From positions 120,798,937 through 120,862,936 of the forward strand of contig NC_134462.1 of NCBI RefSeq assembly GCF_047948215.1: DNA of 64,000 bases, read 5' to 3'. A program made the position numbers and the translations under genes. Numbering within the stretch: the first letter of the stretch is position 1; every line of letters begins with the position of its first letter. Source of the DNA: Lycorma delicatula. Taxonomy: Eukaryota; Arthropoda; Insecta; Hemiptera; Fulgoridae. The notes beneath the pieces are model-generated. The model worked only from the letters and a program-made list of their open reading frames with translations, ran no database searches and had not been told where the DNA came from. Positions 43,262 to 55,238 of this stretch are shown here, piece after piece.

Positions 43262-46200
43262 GACTAATTAAAGACTAATTAAAGGTTTTCGGATTTAGCT
43301 TCAGGGAGGGCTATAGTAATTGATGACCTCAAAAAGAAATTTCCGTGCTAAATTTACAAGAGAATATATCTTCTTCACTGATCTGAACATATCTTTATAC
43401 AGAGACATCACCATACCTTACCCGGCGAATTGAATCTGACATTTACACTTACAAGTACAGATTTCACTAAAAAAAAGCGTTTTTATAGTACACATCACTA
43501 CTCTCAGAGAATTTAATTCTGTTAATTATTGCTGTTTTTATCTCAGATAAAAAAAAAGTAGAATAACAAACAAAAAATTGTATATTTTTATTTGAGGAAT
43601 AATACAGTAGTGAACTTTAGTCAGGATAATTAAATTGGTTTAGGATATAAGATAACATTGTCTTTAAAGTATGTTTAAATTTAATCTCGATATTTAAATG
43701 ATTATTATTGTTCATATTTACCTATCATTATTCAGAATCTATGTACAGATCTGCAATAAGTACGAAGACACATAGCATCAAAATATTAACTGTTTCTATT
43801 TATAAAAAAAACATCCTATTTATTTATTAATGATAAATTTATTGTCCCCAATATAACTGAGCCCGATAATGAAGTTAGACAAGCACACGGACATTCAAAT
43901 TTATGCAAATAACAATAGTAAATAATCAGTTTAATAGTTATTGGAAACGGTATTCGTCATCATAAAAAAGTTGTTGCAACTGATTTACGGTAATTCTAAC
44001 TTAACAATTATAAATTTTGAGGCAGAATGAATTCTTTTACGAAGCTTTTTGTTTAGGGCAGTTAAATACTAATCTTAGCTTGAACAGCGTGAAATAAAGT
44101 GAAACGCATTAAAAGTATTAATAATTACAAACGATTCGATTTTTAATTATGCAAGTATTTCTTCGAAGCTAATAATTTCTATATTTCTTTTTGATTTTTC
44201 TTCTAGTAATTTTGTTAATCCCGTCTTCAAAAATCACAGATAATAGAACGAATTAAAAATAAAAAAAATGACAGTAGGTCACTGTATATAAATTAAACTG
44301 GAGTTATTACGTCAAATTTACATCGGACTGACCGGAGGAATATTCCATTCACATATACCAAAAAAGAGTATACTAAACCTTTTAAATCGGATTCCCTTAA
44401 TAACAATGCGACCACAAAATCATTGATTTAACTTCTCTTTGAAAGTACTGTTATCAAAAGTAACAAAGTCGTTTAATTTTTTAAGTCAATGGCTATATTT
44501 TAATTAATCTGCCTCCCGTAAGCGAAAGTAAAACATAGCATCGTCATTAATTCATTTTTCTTAAACTTAAAATAATTATTCCCACTTAATTCAGAATATG
44601 TACAATATATTCTTTATAATATGAAAAAAGGTTCATCTCATAGGTTTCGTGATATCACCTTTTAACGTTATTTTAAATAGTTTACATCGAAAATAAAAAT
44701 ATCCAACTTAAAAAGAAATCAGATTTTACGATAAATTTTAATATCGCTGACTTGTATAACTGGATAATAATTTATAAAAATGAACAAAGAAAAACCAGAT
44801 ATATATATATACATATAATTTTTTATACCGTGCTCTATGTTAAGAGTCAAAAATATTTGAATTTGTCACGCATGCACAGCGGATACATACATTTATATTT
44901 TTATATATCCAGGTTTGTTTTTTTTTATAATGAATTTTTTTTATCCCCTTAAGATATTTATAAAATATACTATTCTACTTTTGAAGCTTTCGTTTTGGTG
45001 TAAAGTAAAATAAACAGTTTCCTAATTTTGGCGTAGAGTGCGTGTATATGTAACCGACATGTGTCTCTATACTATCACACTCTCTTCTGTTTGTGAATAT
45101 TTTATCTTTACAGATTATTTTTTAAAGGGACTGTACTTTTGTTTTGAAGTAGTTTATTTAACGAAGAAAATTAATTCCGTGAAAAATATTATATTATAGT
45201 ATAATACGTAATATTTTTACATTATTATATTTGATCTCGTGATACGATTACTCTCGTCGTATAAAAACCGAGTCGTAAATTCTCCTACATTGTTTTAATG
45301 AAGAGTAATAAAATCTTATTTTGAATTTGCTTTGTTACTTAAAAATTAATAGAACATCACTCGTAAATTTTTTTTCCTTAAACAAACAGAAATCGATGCG
45401 TCACATTACGTAAATCATGAATCCCTTGATTCTTGGTAATTATCATGTATGTGTAAAATTTAAGAAAGTTCTTTACCTTTGTAAAGAGAGGTAAATAAAT
45501 GCTTCTCAGTCTCTATCTTATACAGTAAGGCAGAGATTGAGAGAAGAGGATTAACTCGAGAGGGCCTGAATCAACGAATGTAAAACTGTTTTAATTTGTA
45601 TTACTATTTTAATTAATGATTGATTAAAAGGATGTCAACCGCTCATCGAATGTTGAAGCAGTGCACACAATTTATGTCTCTACCACGATCGATTGAAGTA
45701 GCGACTTAGCGTATCACCACGACAACAGCTTAACAAGTTACAGAAATTATTATACTTTTTACCCGACTACGGTTCCGTTACATTAGGTTAGACAAGTAGA
45801 TAATTTTAGGAGCTTTCAACTGTTTAGCTCGGACCTATACTTTCTGTCAAGTAAAATTTGTCATCCGAAATTAATTTCAAAAATATAATAATACAGAGCT
45901 TACAAAAATTCTGTCTTTATAATAAATTAGGGTAATATTTTAGAATTAGCCGATGTAAGTGATAGATTCTTTTGTTTTACTTGATGGCAAATGTGATGCT
46001 AGATACGGTCAGTATAAAATAGCTAAAAAGAAAAATTTTTACCGTCATCCCTAATTCCGTCTAATAATTGTCATCCCGAGTCGTTGTGAATGTAAAATAA
46101 GCGTTGACGCCTGAATAGAAAAGTTTTCTAAATTTAGTTTTAATACGATTTTAATTTTGTTGATTTTGATATTAATATTTACGCACAGAATGTAAAAACA

Positions 46201-47110
46201 AGCAGGGTTTATTTTGTAGTTTTCTTTCATGTGGCGTACGTCCGTAAGCGTTACGGATCCGTTATTTTTAGTGAAATTTCATCTTAAGAATACTTAAACT
46301 CTGTCATAAATCGTAAATACTTTTATTTTCCTTTTTATGGCGTATGAAGAACGGTGACAAACTATCAGCAGTTTTACCGTCCGCATTTATCTTAATAATT
46401 ATAATTGCGATTAAACTATTTTTAATGAAGATTATCAAGCCTGTCCGGAATTTGAATCCGGAAATTCCGGATGAAATCATTACAGCTATTATTATTCCCC
46501 CGAAAAAATCGTCTGGTAGTAGCTTCTAATTTTGTAACTTTTGTTTAGATTTAAAAAAATGAAGCGAGATGTTAGCTGAAAAACAACGACAATGTATGAT
46601 ATTTTGGTACCGTCGACCGATTAAAAATTGATTTGATCCCCTAGTATTTATTGTAATGTCGATTACTAAATAATTTGAAAACGAAAATGACATTTTTTCT
46701 TGTTCATCTAAAATATACACTCTTTTGGTTGTAAAAAATTTCGAAATTTAGATCTCTAGTTTCCAGCAGTACGTTTGCGGTTATGTTTATTTCATATAAT
46801 AATTTCCAGCAGTAATTTAAAATACAAAAATTCCTTTTTGTCTATATCTTTTCTCGTTTTATTAATCTACGATACATATTTAAACTTTGTTAGAGAAACT
46901 TTACATCGATCACCGGTGTTATTATGACTAATCTCTATTAAAAAAGCTGACGTGGATAACACATGACGCCTGTTACAAGAATAGGCTCAGGTTTTAATTT
47001 TTTTGTCTGATAACCTACGTTGTCAATAATTTTTTTCAAGAAAACTAAATTTATTTAACGTAGGAACAGCAAAAGTAGAAGGACCAGCTTATTGTACGCG
47101 AATATTACGT
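43262..47110. other. AT-rich stretch, no gene
   Basis: Frames at 44,752-44,952, 46,344-46,529 and 46,526-46,720 are not convincing. An imperfect inverted repeat TCTCAGTCTCT / AGAGATTGAGA lies near 45,501-45,543. Confidence 0.5.
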
Positions 47111-47115
47111 TCAAA

Positions 47116-47478
47116 TTAATTTGTGCGTTGGCGTTTTTTTGCCACTGGAATTTCATCGTTCTGCCAATTGATATTTTCGTTTTGTATGCGCAATACTGGT
47201 ATTGCTTGGCAGGGAGGGTTTGCCTCACTAAAATCCGTATTATCACTTTCACTCTCTGGTCCTAAAAAGTCACTCACGTTATCGATAATGTCGTCTCTAA
47301 TTAACTTACCCCGCGCCGATTTCCGAGGGTCCCTGTTAGAACACTTTAGAAGCCCACGTATTTTGTTACCATGAAGGTTAGGGTTTACATGAGATAGTAG
47401 GTTAATGTTCATATACGATGATTCGCCGTTGCCAGGAGTAACAGTTTGTAGCTTGTCCATAGCCGTAGCTATGGACAA
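47116..47478 (-). CDS. Hypothetical protein, 120 codons
   Basis: Open frame with composition unlike the chance frames nearby. The first ATG is at 47,478 and a second at 47,460 (MDKLQTVTPG). It has a basic stretch CSNRDPRKSARGKLIRDD (residues 46-63), an acidic stretch FLGPESESDNTDFSE (71-85), and a basic nuclear-localisation-like end KKRQR (114-118). There is no membrane segment. I do not recognise a family; the mix of basic and acidic low-complexity parts is seen in the N-termini of some transposase genes and in chromatin proteins. The start region lies inside a large hairpin. It could be an exon, a domesticated piece or chance. Confidence 0.33.
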   Translation of the reverse strand: MSIATAMDKLQTVTPGNGESSYMNINLLSHVNPNLHGNKIRGLLKCSNRDPRKSARGKLIRDDIIDNVSDFLGPESESDNTDFSEANPPCQAIPVLRIQNENINWQNDEIPVAKKRQRTN

Positions 47479-47522
47479 GCTACAAGCTGTTAATAATAAG
47501 CGACAATAATATGTCGCTTATT
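47439..47522. repeat. Two tandem stem-loops over the start of the 120-codon frame
   Basis: First stem-loop: arms 47,439-47,462 and 47,469-47,492, 24 bp with one mismatch, loop CCGTAG. Second stem-loop: arms 47,495-47,505 and 47,512-47,522, 11 bp perfect (core TAAGCGACA), loop ATAATA. The ATGs at 47,478 and 47,460 lie inside the first. Confidence 0.92.
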
Positions 47523-47705
47523 TAAAATGACACCGAGTAAAAAATATTCCTTCTTCAGACAATATTAAGATAATAATACATAATATAGTCTATTGATAAC
47601 ATAGTCTACAATATAATACCTGCTTATATTCGGTATAAGATAAATCTCACTAGAACTCACTAGAGACGTCTGTCTTACACGTAAATAGCTGTTGCACTAC
47701 TGTAC
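47523..47705. other. AT-rich spacer
   Basis: No gene or repeat recognised. Confidence 0.5.
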
Positions 47706-48100
47706 TTAAATTAAAAAAAAAAAAAGTTAAAAAAAAGGGGGATGAGGTCTGATTCGAACCGATGTGCCTTCCCAAATATCTCATTAATTAAATACTTATT
47801 TGGCTATAACTCTGGAACCGATGAAAATAAGTACCGTTTATGATGATATATAATTGAAAAGCTGTCAATGAGGGTTTATTACTGAAGTTAAGAAAAAGTC
47901 CAAAATCCATTTTTTTTTTGGATTTTGAGCTTTTTTGGACACTTTGGATCAGTCGATTGCAATAAAAAAGGTGCACAACTAGATGTTATAAGAATCTTAA
48001 ATCCAAAATTTCAACATCCTACGACTGATCGTATGTACGTACGTACATACGTACAGACGTCACGCCGAACTAGTCAAAATAGATTCAGGGATGGTCAAAA
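47706..48100 (-). repeat. Repeat family F, copy F5 (inverted)
   Basis: Reverse-complement copy: B-box motif as GATTCGAACC (47,751-47,760), the CCAAAATCC / GGATTTTG inverted repeat at about 47,900-47,928, and the GTACGTACATACGTACAGACG block at about 48,036-48,058. The AT-rich tail of the family is missing on its left side. Confidence 0.85.
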
Positions 48101-48510
48101 TGGGTAGAAAATTTTTAAAGGAAGAAAAATTTAATCCTAAAAAATCGGAAATGAATCAAAAAACATAAACAAGAAACTTAGGAAAAGAAGAATTTTTAAA
48201 CAAAATAAAAAAAAACAAATAGTAGTGACCGAAGAATTCTGGTAAAAGGCCGATGAGATAGTTAAAAAATACTAGCGTGACGAAGAGGCGCTAATAAAAG
48301 TGTTAATTTGGTCCATATTTGGACGAAATGGAAAAGAAATACAAAAACAAACCGGTAAAAGGAATAATTAGGGACACGTCTACTCGCACAGATATACATT
48401 CGGTTTTCCATACAACACCAAAGGGACTTAGGATCCTAAATATTTCAAGGAGTACTGACTATACCAAGATTGGAATCACCGCTAGTGGTCTCGCCTATAA
48501 ATAATAAAAT
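48101..48510 (+). other. Unassigned, weakly coding-like stretch
   Basis: Frames on the plus strand are rich in K, E and D. One reads EEFW-stop-KADEIVKKY-stop-RDEEALIKVLIWS near 48,229-48,315, and the open frame 48,319-48,504 follows (MDEMEKKYKNKPVKGIIRDT...). This could be a decayed coding region of a mobile element adjoining repeat F5, but no motif identifies it. Confidence 0.25.
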
Positions 48511-49879
48511 AAAAATGTTACGTTAACAGTCAACAGTCTCTATAGGTGATCATCAGTAAATTAGGACTAAGATTTATCGTACGTTTACGTTTATAGACCG
48601 ATGTTTATTCATAACGTCTCATCGATAAAACTTGTTTGTTCGTTCTTTACCTTGTTTCTTTAACAATATTTTGTATTTATTTATTTTTAACAATGAAACT
48701 TTCTGGTTAATTTCCGGTGAGTGTAGTATATACCGATGCGTGTGTTGCGGTGTATCGTTTGTTTACAGTGAAGGAGTTTTAGTCCATAAATTAGATTAAA
48801 TCCTTACCAGATGCGGTTTTTACGGTTTGTTCCTTTGTAATGTTTACGTGACAGGAAATATTTTTACTGCCTGTTTGATTTTATTGTTAAACGTAAGAGG
48901 AACCGACCTCACGGATAGAGAGGGGCGCAAGAGAGATAAAGTGAACGCGTATTATTATACTATACGTATATACGTGAGGAGAGGGTCATGCGTGGGTACA
49001 TAACACGCCATTAGTCACTACGCTGGTTTGTGTGAACACCAGCTAAGTAGCAGGGGCTCGCTATATAAACTAATCCGGTTCCATATATAGATTTTGTTTT
49101 TTTAATTGGAATGAAGGAGGTAGATGGTGTCGTCTGTATGTCTTTCTTTTTTTTATTAGTATTTTTTTTCATTCTATTCCCTTCTCAATCGTTATGTTAT
49201 CTTGTTATTTTTCTTCTACTTCTTACGAATAATACATGGCAAACTGTTGTATATTATTATTATTGTTATGTAAATATCTCTGGATATTAAATTGAAATAA
49301 ATTATCTACTACGTTGAATAGATTCTGTTAATATTAGTAAATACGTTACGATCTGTAATTGTATGCAAGATTTAACTCTTCTATTGCTTTTTAAATGCTA
49401 CAATTATAGTTCTAATTTGTGGAGTACGGAATTAGGAATAATATTTTTCTTCCTTTTATTCATTCTGTACGCTTATATAGAATCATCATATACGATAATC
49501 ATTTTATACAAATATTAAGTAGTAAAAGTTTCATTATTCGAGACGAAATTTTTTACCGTTAAGGACAATTTCATAAGTTTTTATATGGCTCTGTAGTTTG
49601 TTGCGAATATTGTTTCTATTATATATAAATATCATTTCTTTTTCAATGCTATTTATTTAGTAATGTTTTCTCTTTCTCCTCAGACATTTCACTTCATACT
49701 CGATTAGGTTTATATACGTATATATAAACATAATTCTAAATATAAAAATCTTACCCGTAATCTTAATCTAAACGGATTTAAAACTGAAACACGTTGCATC
49801 GAACAAATCTTTAATCAAAACAAATCTTACAATAAAAAAAATTTAATTAGGAATAAATTTTAATGTTTCTAAGAAAGCC
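48511..49879. other. Mostly AT-rich stretch, no gene
   Basis: Positions 48,890-49,080 are GC-richer without a convincing frame. Nothing else is recognised. Confidence 0.5.
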
Positions 49880-50925
49880 TATCGTTCACAAAGAATCAGT
49901 ATTTAAAACCTTCGAAGAATTTAATATAGACTTCAAAACAAACAAAATTATGAAAAAAACGTTTAACGAACACAAAACAAAAAGTAAAATGTTTTGGAGA
50001 ACTTTCAAATTTTTTCGAATTTAAATCTAGAGTTAGACAAGGAGACTGATATTCACCGATCCTCTTTAATTGCCCCCTAGAAAAATTTACAAGAGAATGC
50101 GAGAAAGGACTTAAAAAAGTGAAAACTTAAAGATAGGCGTGAAACTTAAATTCGTAAATACATACCACGTAAATACATAATATCATTTACAGACGATATT
50201 GCAGTTTAAAAAAAAAAAAAAAAAAAAGTATAGAAGATGTGAAACTGAAAAACTGCTTTACAAATTTCCCACAAAAAAAAGAAAGGTTTTCCAGTTTACA
50301 AAGGGAAAAGAATTCAAACCGTTAAAATAAAGAAATAAAAAGAGTCTAAAAATGTAAATGTCTGTGGTAGATCATTATACCAAAACTAATTGAAAAGTAT
50401 CACATGCAGAGTACAAGAAAAGTGAAATCGCCTATCGCTCGCGAAGAATATATTCAACAAAAAAATTACTGTCATATAATTCAAAATTAAGGCATTATGA
50501 ATTTACGGTCCTACCAAAAGACCGTACTGTATGGTGCAGAATGTTTACAGTGGATTTCAGAACAAAAAATAACAAAAGTAGAAAAAAGAATTCTGAGAGA
50601 AATTTCCAGACCAAAATATAAAGATAAGACTTAGAAATGAAAAAAAAGTTTACAAAGATACAGAAACGATGGGGATGTAATCTGAAAAGTAAAATTAAGA
50701 TTTTATAGATATTTATACAAAATGAATAACAACAGATTGACAAAACAAATATAGGATTTTTACAAAAACAGAAGCATAAAGATCACACGGTTCAAGGAAA
50801 TATAAAAAGATATTAAAACATTGAATGTCTGTAAAGATTTGATCGAAAACAAAGATTAATTTAGAAAATCAGTACGAGTATCTAAGTTTCGGAAGGAAAC
50901 GAAACGCAAAGTTATTGGGGTATAT
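49880..50925 (+). pseudogene. Degraded non-LTR reverse transcriptase relic
   Basis: Blocks in order across shifting frames: HKESVFKTFEEFNIDFKTNK (about 49,889), then VRQGD-stop-YSPILFNCPLEKFTRE (about 50,030-50,093; the R-Q-G-D-x-x-S-P-x-L-F-N palm motif), IISFTDDIAV (about 50,178-50,207; the catalytic Y/F-A-D-D box as FTDD), then LYGAECLQWISEQK (about 50,525) and ITKVEKRILREISRPKY (about 50,568). Near the 3' end come RLTKQI and KDIKTLNVCKDLIENK. The pattern matches a reverse transcriptase common in hemipteran genomes. A 20-A run at 50,208-50,227 directly follows the catalytic box. Many stops make it inactive. Confidence 0.78.
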
Positions 50926-51106
50926 ATATTATTCCCCAAATAGTAACAGATAGATCCTGGACATCAGTACCCTGTTGCTGAATCGTTCTTATTATCTGGC
51001 CTATATTTAATTTTAAACGGTGGTTATATATTTGTTTTTATTTATTGTGGACAGAGTTAGTGAATGCAATCTAAGTTTCCAGAGAGAAAAAAGAAAGGTA
51101 ACGCCT

Positions 51107-51651
51107 GAATAGACGGACGGGAGGTCTGTCCGCCTCTCCCTGGTAGATCAGGCCGCATTCCATAATTGTAACCAAAACAGGGGTATGACTAAAGTTGAGT
51201 TCATTAAGGGAACTAGGAATAAATTTAGTTGTTGCGAACAACATCTTTGGTGGTATGTTATTTATTGCAATTGCCTTGAATATTATGAGACATTTACACC
51301 CAAATTGGCTCTATAAAGTGTAGAACTAGGCGCGAGGTTCGTGCTTCTGCCAACTCAGTTAGCTAGTTCAGAGAGCAACGAAGTAGGACAGTCAAGATTG
51401 TCTGAAAGAAGCCTACAGCGAAGGTGAAGGCCGACACTAACTCATTCATGCAAATGTTTACCGAAGCATTTAGATATGTGGCATCCCAACGAAGCCTGGC
51501 TTATCACTGTGAGATGTAAAAAGTTAGAGGGCAAAAGACGACTCCCGTTAAAGCCTATCAGGGCTATGAACGGGAGGGGGTGGTGTGGCGAGCGGAATCG
51601 TCAAAAGTCGGGTGTCTTCCCCTACGGGGATTGAGATGAATAGACGGATGG
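51107..51651 (+). mobile_element. Family R retroposon, copy R2 with flanking direct repeat
   Basis: Body 51,121-51,637 (517 bp), in the same orientation as the 26-kb copy and about 27 bp shorter at the 5' side. It is flanked by GAATAGACGGACGG (51,107-51,120) and GAATAGACGGATGG (51,638-51,651), one mismatch. The flanking repeat differs from that of the other copy, which shows independent insertion. Non-coding. Confidence 0.85.
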
Positions 51652-52695
51652 AAGAAAGGAAACAACCGAGAGAAAGAACGAAAACTTTCAGGGAAAAAAA
51701 AAGAAGTCCAAACTATTTAAACGCAATTCTTAGTAGTAAGAACGAATAAAAGAACCCTTAATCCGGTTATCTTTCTTATTTGATCAAAAATTTATATCAA
51801 AAATATTTTTGCTACGACCACTTTATAACGGCACCATTTCCATTTTCCTGCTTTCAATTCATACGATAACTTTAACGGCAAAATAATTTACAAATAAGGA
51901 CTCTCCTGTGGTTGTCGCATATTGATTTCTGGCGACCAGGTATTTTTTATTGCCGTATCGAACGGATCGTTTTCCCGTTTATGCACCCCTGCATCAACTC
52001 AAGGAAGTGATTTTCGACGTGTTGAAATGCCGTTCCATGATGTTTTTTGATAATCGTTATGCAGATAATCGTTTTTTTGTCTGCAAAACGATTACCTTTC
52101 AATCGTTAGCATGTGTGGATCTGTTCGGGAAACCAAAAAATTGTACCTTTCATTCACTTTCATGCGGATGAAACCCGCCGTGAACCAAACATATTGTTAT
52201 CCCTTGCTCGATGTTTCTCTGGATACCGTTCAGTAAGTTAGCGAAAAAAACCGAACCGGTAGCTTAATGAAAACGTTCACCTCTCATTCTCGACGTACTT
52301 CCCTAAAATCCCATTGCTAGGAGTAAACCAGTTTTTCATTCTCATAGCGAAAAAACTCCCCACAAAACGACAAACGCATAACCATTTTGCACGAACAGAA
52401 AACAACATCCCGACTAGTTATATATAGATTACGCCAGAATACGAAATCACAAACAACGATTTTTCTATACAATGGAGATAAAGCGTAGAAATAATATAAT
52501 AAAAACGATTATCAATTCGAAGAAAAATGAACTTCAGCTAATTACCTCATCGCACGTGTCTCCTTTATATATATATATATATCTTTCTTCGACCAGTTTT
52601 CCAGCTACTGCACGGGCTGTTTGTGTGTATTTACGCAAATGCAATTACTGCTACCGACTTGCCAGTAGCAGTAATGTAAGTGTAAATCTACCGGT
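51652..52695. other. Unassigned stretch
   Basis: The 73-codon frame at 51,950-52,171 and the 77-codon frame at 52,472-52,705 have no recognisable product. A short (TA)n tract lies at about 52,567-52,582. Confidence 0.45.
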
Positions 52696-52699
52696 AAAC

Positions 52700-52930
52700 A
52701 TGTAGTCTGGAACAAACTCAGGTTGACCACCTCTGAGAAATGTGGTTATTAATTGAAACCCAACCACCAAACAACACAGGTGTTTACAGTCTAGCACTCA
52801 AAATGAAAATAAAAGTAATTATTACCTTTACAAGGATTTGAACTTTAGAACTCTCAACTCGGAAAATCAGCTGATTTTGCGATGACGAGTTTCGCCGCTA
52901 GACTGACTCGGCGGGGTGTCTAACTTCTTT
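52700..52930 (-). repeat. tRNA-derived SINE 2, copy 1
   Basis: On the minus strand the head has an A-box-like GTCAGTCTAGCGG (52,907-52,895) and a B box AGTTCAAATCC (52,844-52,834), with a long self-complementary segment between (AAAATCAGCTGATTTT), as expected from a tRNA with a long variable arm. The body includes CAATTAATAACCACAT and CCTGAGTTTGTTCCAGACT. Homologous to 61,600-61,802. Confidence 0.75.
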
Positions 52931-53055
52931 ATTATTATAATTAAACTAGCTGACTCGACAATTCATATCTGTTGCTAGATTTGAGTATATATACTAATTG
53001 AGTATGTATATAGATTAAATAAACGCGTTTGAAGGTTTGATAATAAAAAACTGAG

Positions 53056-53400
53056 CATTACGGAAACTTCACAAAATTTAACCTTTCGCTTTATAAAAGT
53101 CAGAAGGTAAATAAATCCAAATGGCAAAACAACAGCACTACCTATCGGATTTAATTCACACCACTCTCTAATCACAGTATTCGGTGAAAATAATTTTTTA
53201 ACGAAAAGGGTTGTGGCTGCAAAATCATTACAATTAATACTCAACATTAAGAAACTTATAAAACATTACGGAACTTCACAAAATTTAATCTTTCACTTTA
53301 TAAAAGTCAGAATTTAAATAAATCCAATTGTCAAAACAACAGCAGTCTACCTATCGGATTTAATTCTAACTATTCTCTAAACACAGTAATCGGTTACAAT
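53056..53400 (+). repeat. Tandem duplication, period about 208 bp
   Basis: 53,056-53,191 and 53,264-53,400 share AACTTCACAAAATTTAA, TTTATAAAAGTCAGAA, TAAATAAATCCAA, AAAACAACAGCA and CTACCTATCGGATTTAATTC. The antisense frame at 52,975-53,247 is incidental. Confidence 0.85.
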
Positions 53401-55025
53401 ACCCCTCCCTACCTTTCTTTCTACTAGTCAGATCGAGGATTTCAATATCTTTAACCTTCTCCGGACAACGCGGACCATTTTGTAAAATGCCGTGCGTAAA
53501 TCGGTCCAGTAACTTTTTTAGACTATAGCGGACGCACATATGAACGTTGATGTATATATATATATAGTTTTATTGAAATAATCCCATTTCCAATGTAATA
53601 CGTTAAAATACATTTCTAACGGTAAAATTGAAGAAAATTGGAGGCGACACCGTGTTATAAGGCAGAAGTACCGTATTATTTATCTCTCGTAAAACGTGGG
53701 TAATTTTTTCCACCCACTTAAGTTTCTCATTCCAGAATTGAAAACGGAATTTATTGGATACGTGATAAATTTTTCCTTTTTAATTATTTAAAGGTGTCTG
53801 TAATTTTTTATTTTCAAATAATACTAATAATTTTAAAAAACTGTAAAAAATTGATAAATTAAATTTTTTTTTACGTTTGGATCGTACTTTTATTTTTTTT
53901 AAAGCATTATTAATGATTATCTAAATTATTAATGCATTTTATAAAAGCTCGTTTTTTTTTAGTATTTAAAAATAATTTTTGTACTATTATTTCTAATTAC
54001 CAGTAAAATAATAAAAATCGTGATCTAGTGATTACAAATTGTTTTATGTTTTGAATAACCGAAAATAAGAAAAAAAATAATAATAAACTTAGAAGGTATT
54101 TTTAATTTATTTAAATAAGTTATATTTATGAAAGAAACAAAAATGTTTTATCTAGTAAAATCTTTTTTATAAATCCATATATATACGCTCATAAATTATT
54201 ATTATAAAACCTCACTTATTTGAAATTTGCGTAAATAATTTTAATAATAAATTTATAAATTCATGTTTATTTTAAATAGTATGTTTTTAGTTAAAATTAT
54301 TTTAATAAAACATTTAGTACCTGCCTATTTATTTATTGTTGTACGGTTGAGAGGTATATTTTGATATTATATAATCGATTAATAAAATTAGTAATGAATA
54401 ATTTATACGGTTATTTTCATCGCTATATTCAGGTGAGGTTAAATAAAATTGTAAACCGTTTTTTTCTTGTTTTTAAGTGGAACCGATTTCCTGTTATCAG
54501 TTTTACTAAATAATGCGATTAGATAAGTATTCCAGCATAAAATAAGAGTATTTATACGTACCTATGTATTATAATAATGCGTTATCATCTGCTAAATAAA
54601 ATACGATGTAAACTAATGTAAAAAAATACGATTTGGCAAAATTAATTAATTTTTTTTTTAAGTATTACGAGTGCGAATAGTAACATAAATTAAAATGAAA
54701 TCTATATATATCATAAATACATTATTCAGTACCTTAAATTGTAACGTATGCGACTGACGAAATCGCTTTGATATAAGTCAATCTTCTTTCGATATTAAAA
54801 GATGTATTTGAATTTTATATTTTTACTGAAACGATTTTTATTTAACATAATTGAAGGTTATTCTTTACATCCTGGAAGCAGAGTTACAGGATTTAGATAA
54901 CTGTCCGTAAAGGGTTAAAACAACATTTTTTGGGGGAAAAATTATTTTTTTTTACTCCCTTTAAAAAAGTCTTCTAACCCAGATTTTAATGTCTTCTTAA
55001 TTATAATATTTTTATTTTATTTTTT
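53401..55025. other. AT-rich stretch, no gene
   Basis: Slightly GC-richer to 53,540, then strongly AT-rich. A short (TA)n tract lies at about 53,550-53,564. Nothing recognised. Confidence 0.5.
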
Positions 55026-55238
55026 TAAATCTAACACTCCTTCCAATAATAATTGAAACAAGAACGTAAGAATTTTCAAAAACCGTTTCTATGTTTACGG
55101 TCTCGACTTCGTAATTATAAAATGTTAGACATTCTTTGATAGCTCTGTATACAAATATGATGTATAAAATAACTACTGATTTCCTTAAAATAATAAAAAC
55201 CGAAAGGAGACAAAAATATATATTTCAATTTTAAGAGG
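55026..55238 (-). repeat. Repeat family G, copy 2 (inverted)
   Basis: Reverse complement carries the same landmarks as 29,131-29,374: CTTAAAATTGAA (from 55,235), TATCAAAGAATGTCTA, TTACGTTCTTGTTT and GTGTTAGATTTA. Similarity continues weakly outward on both sides. Confidence 0.7.

Noticed and set aside
46344..46529. 61-codon ORF with a hydrophobic segment, possible small membrane protein
   Set aside because: Composition is what AT-rich DNA yields by chance, and no start context or homology supports it.
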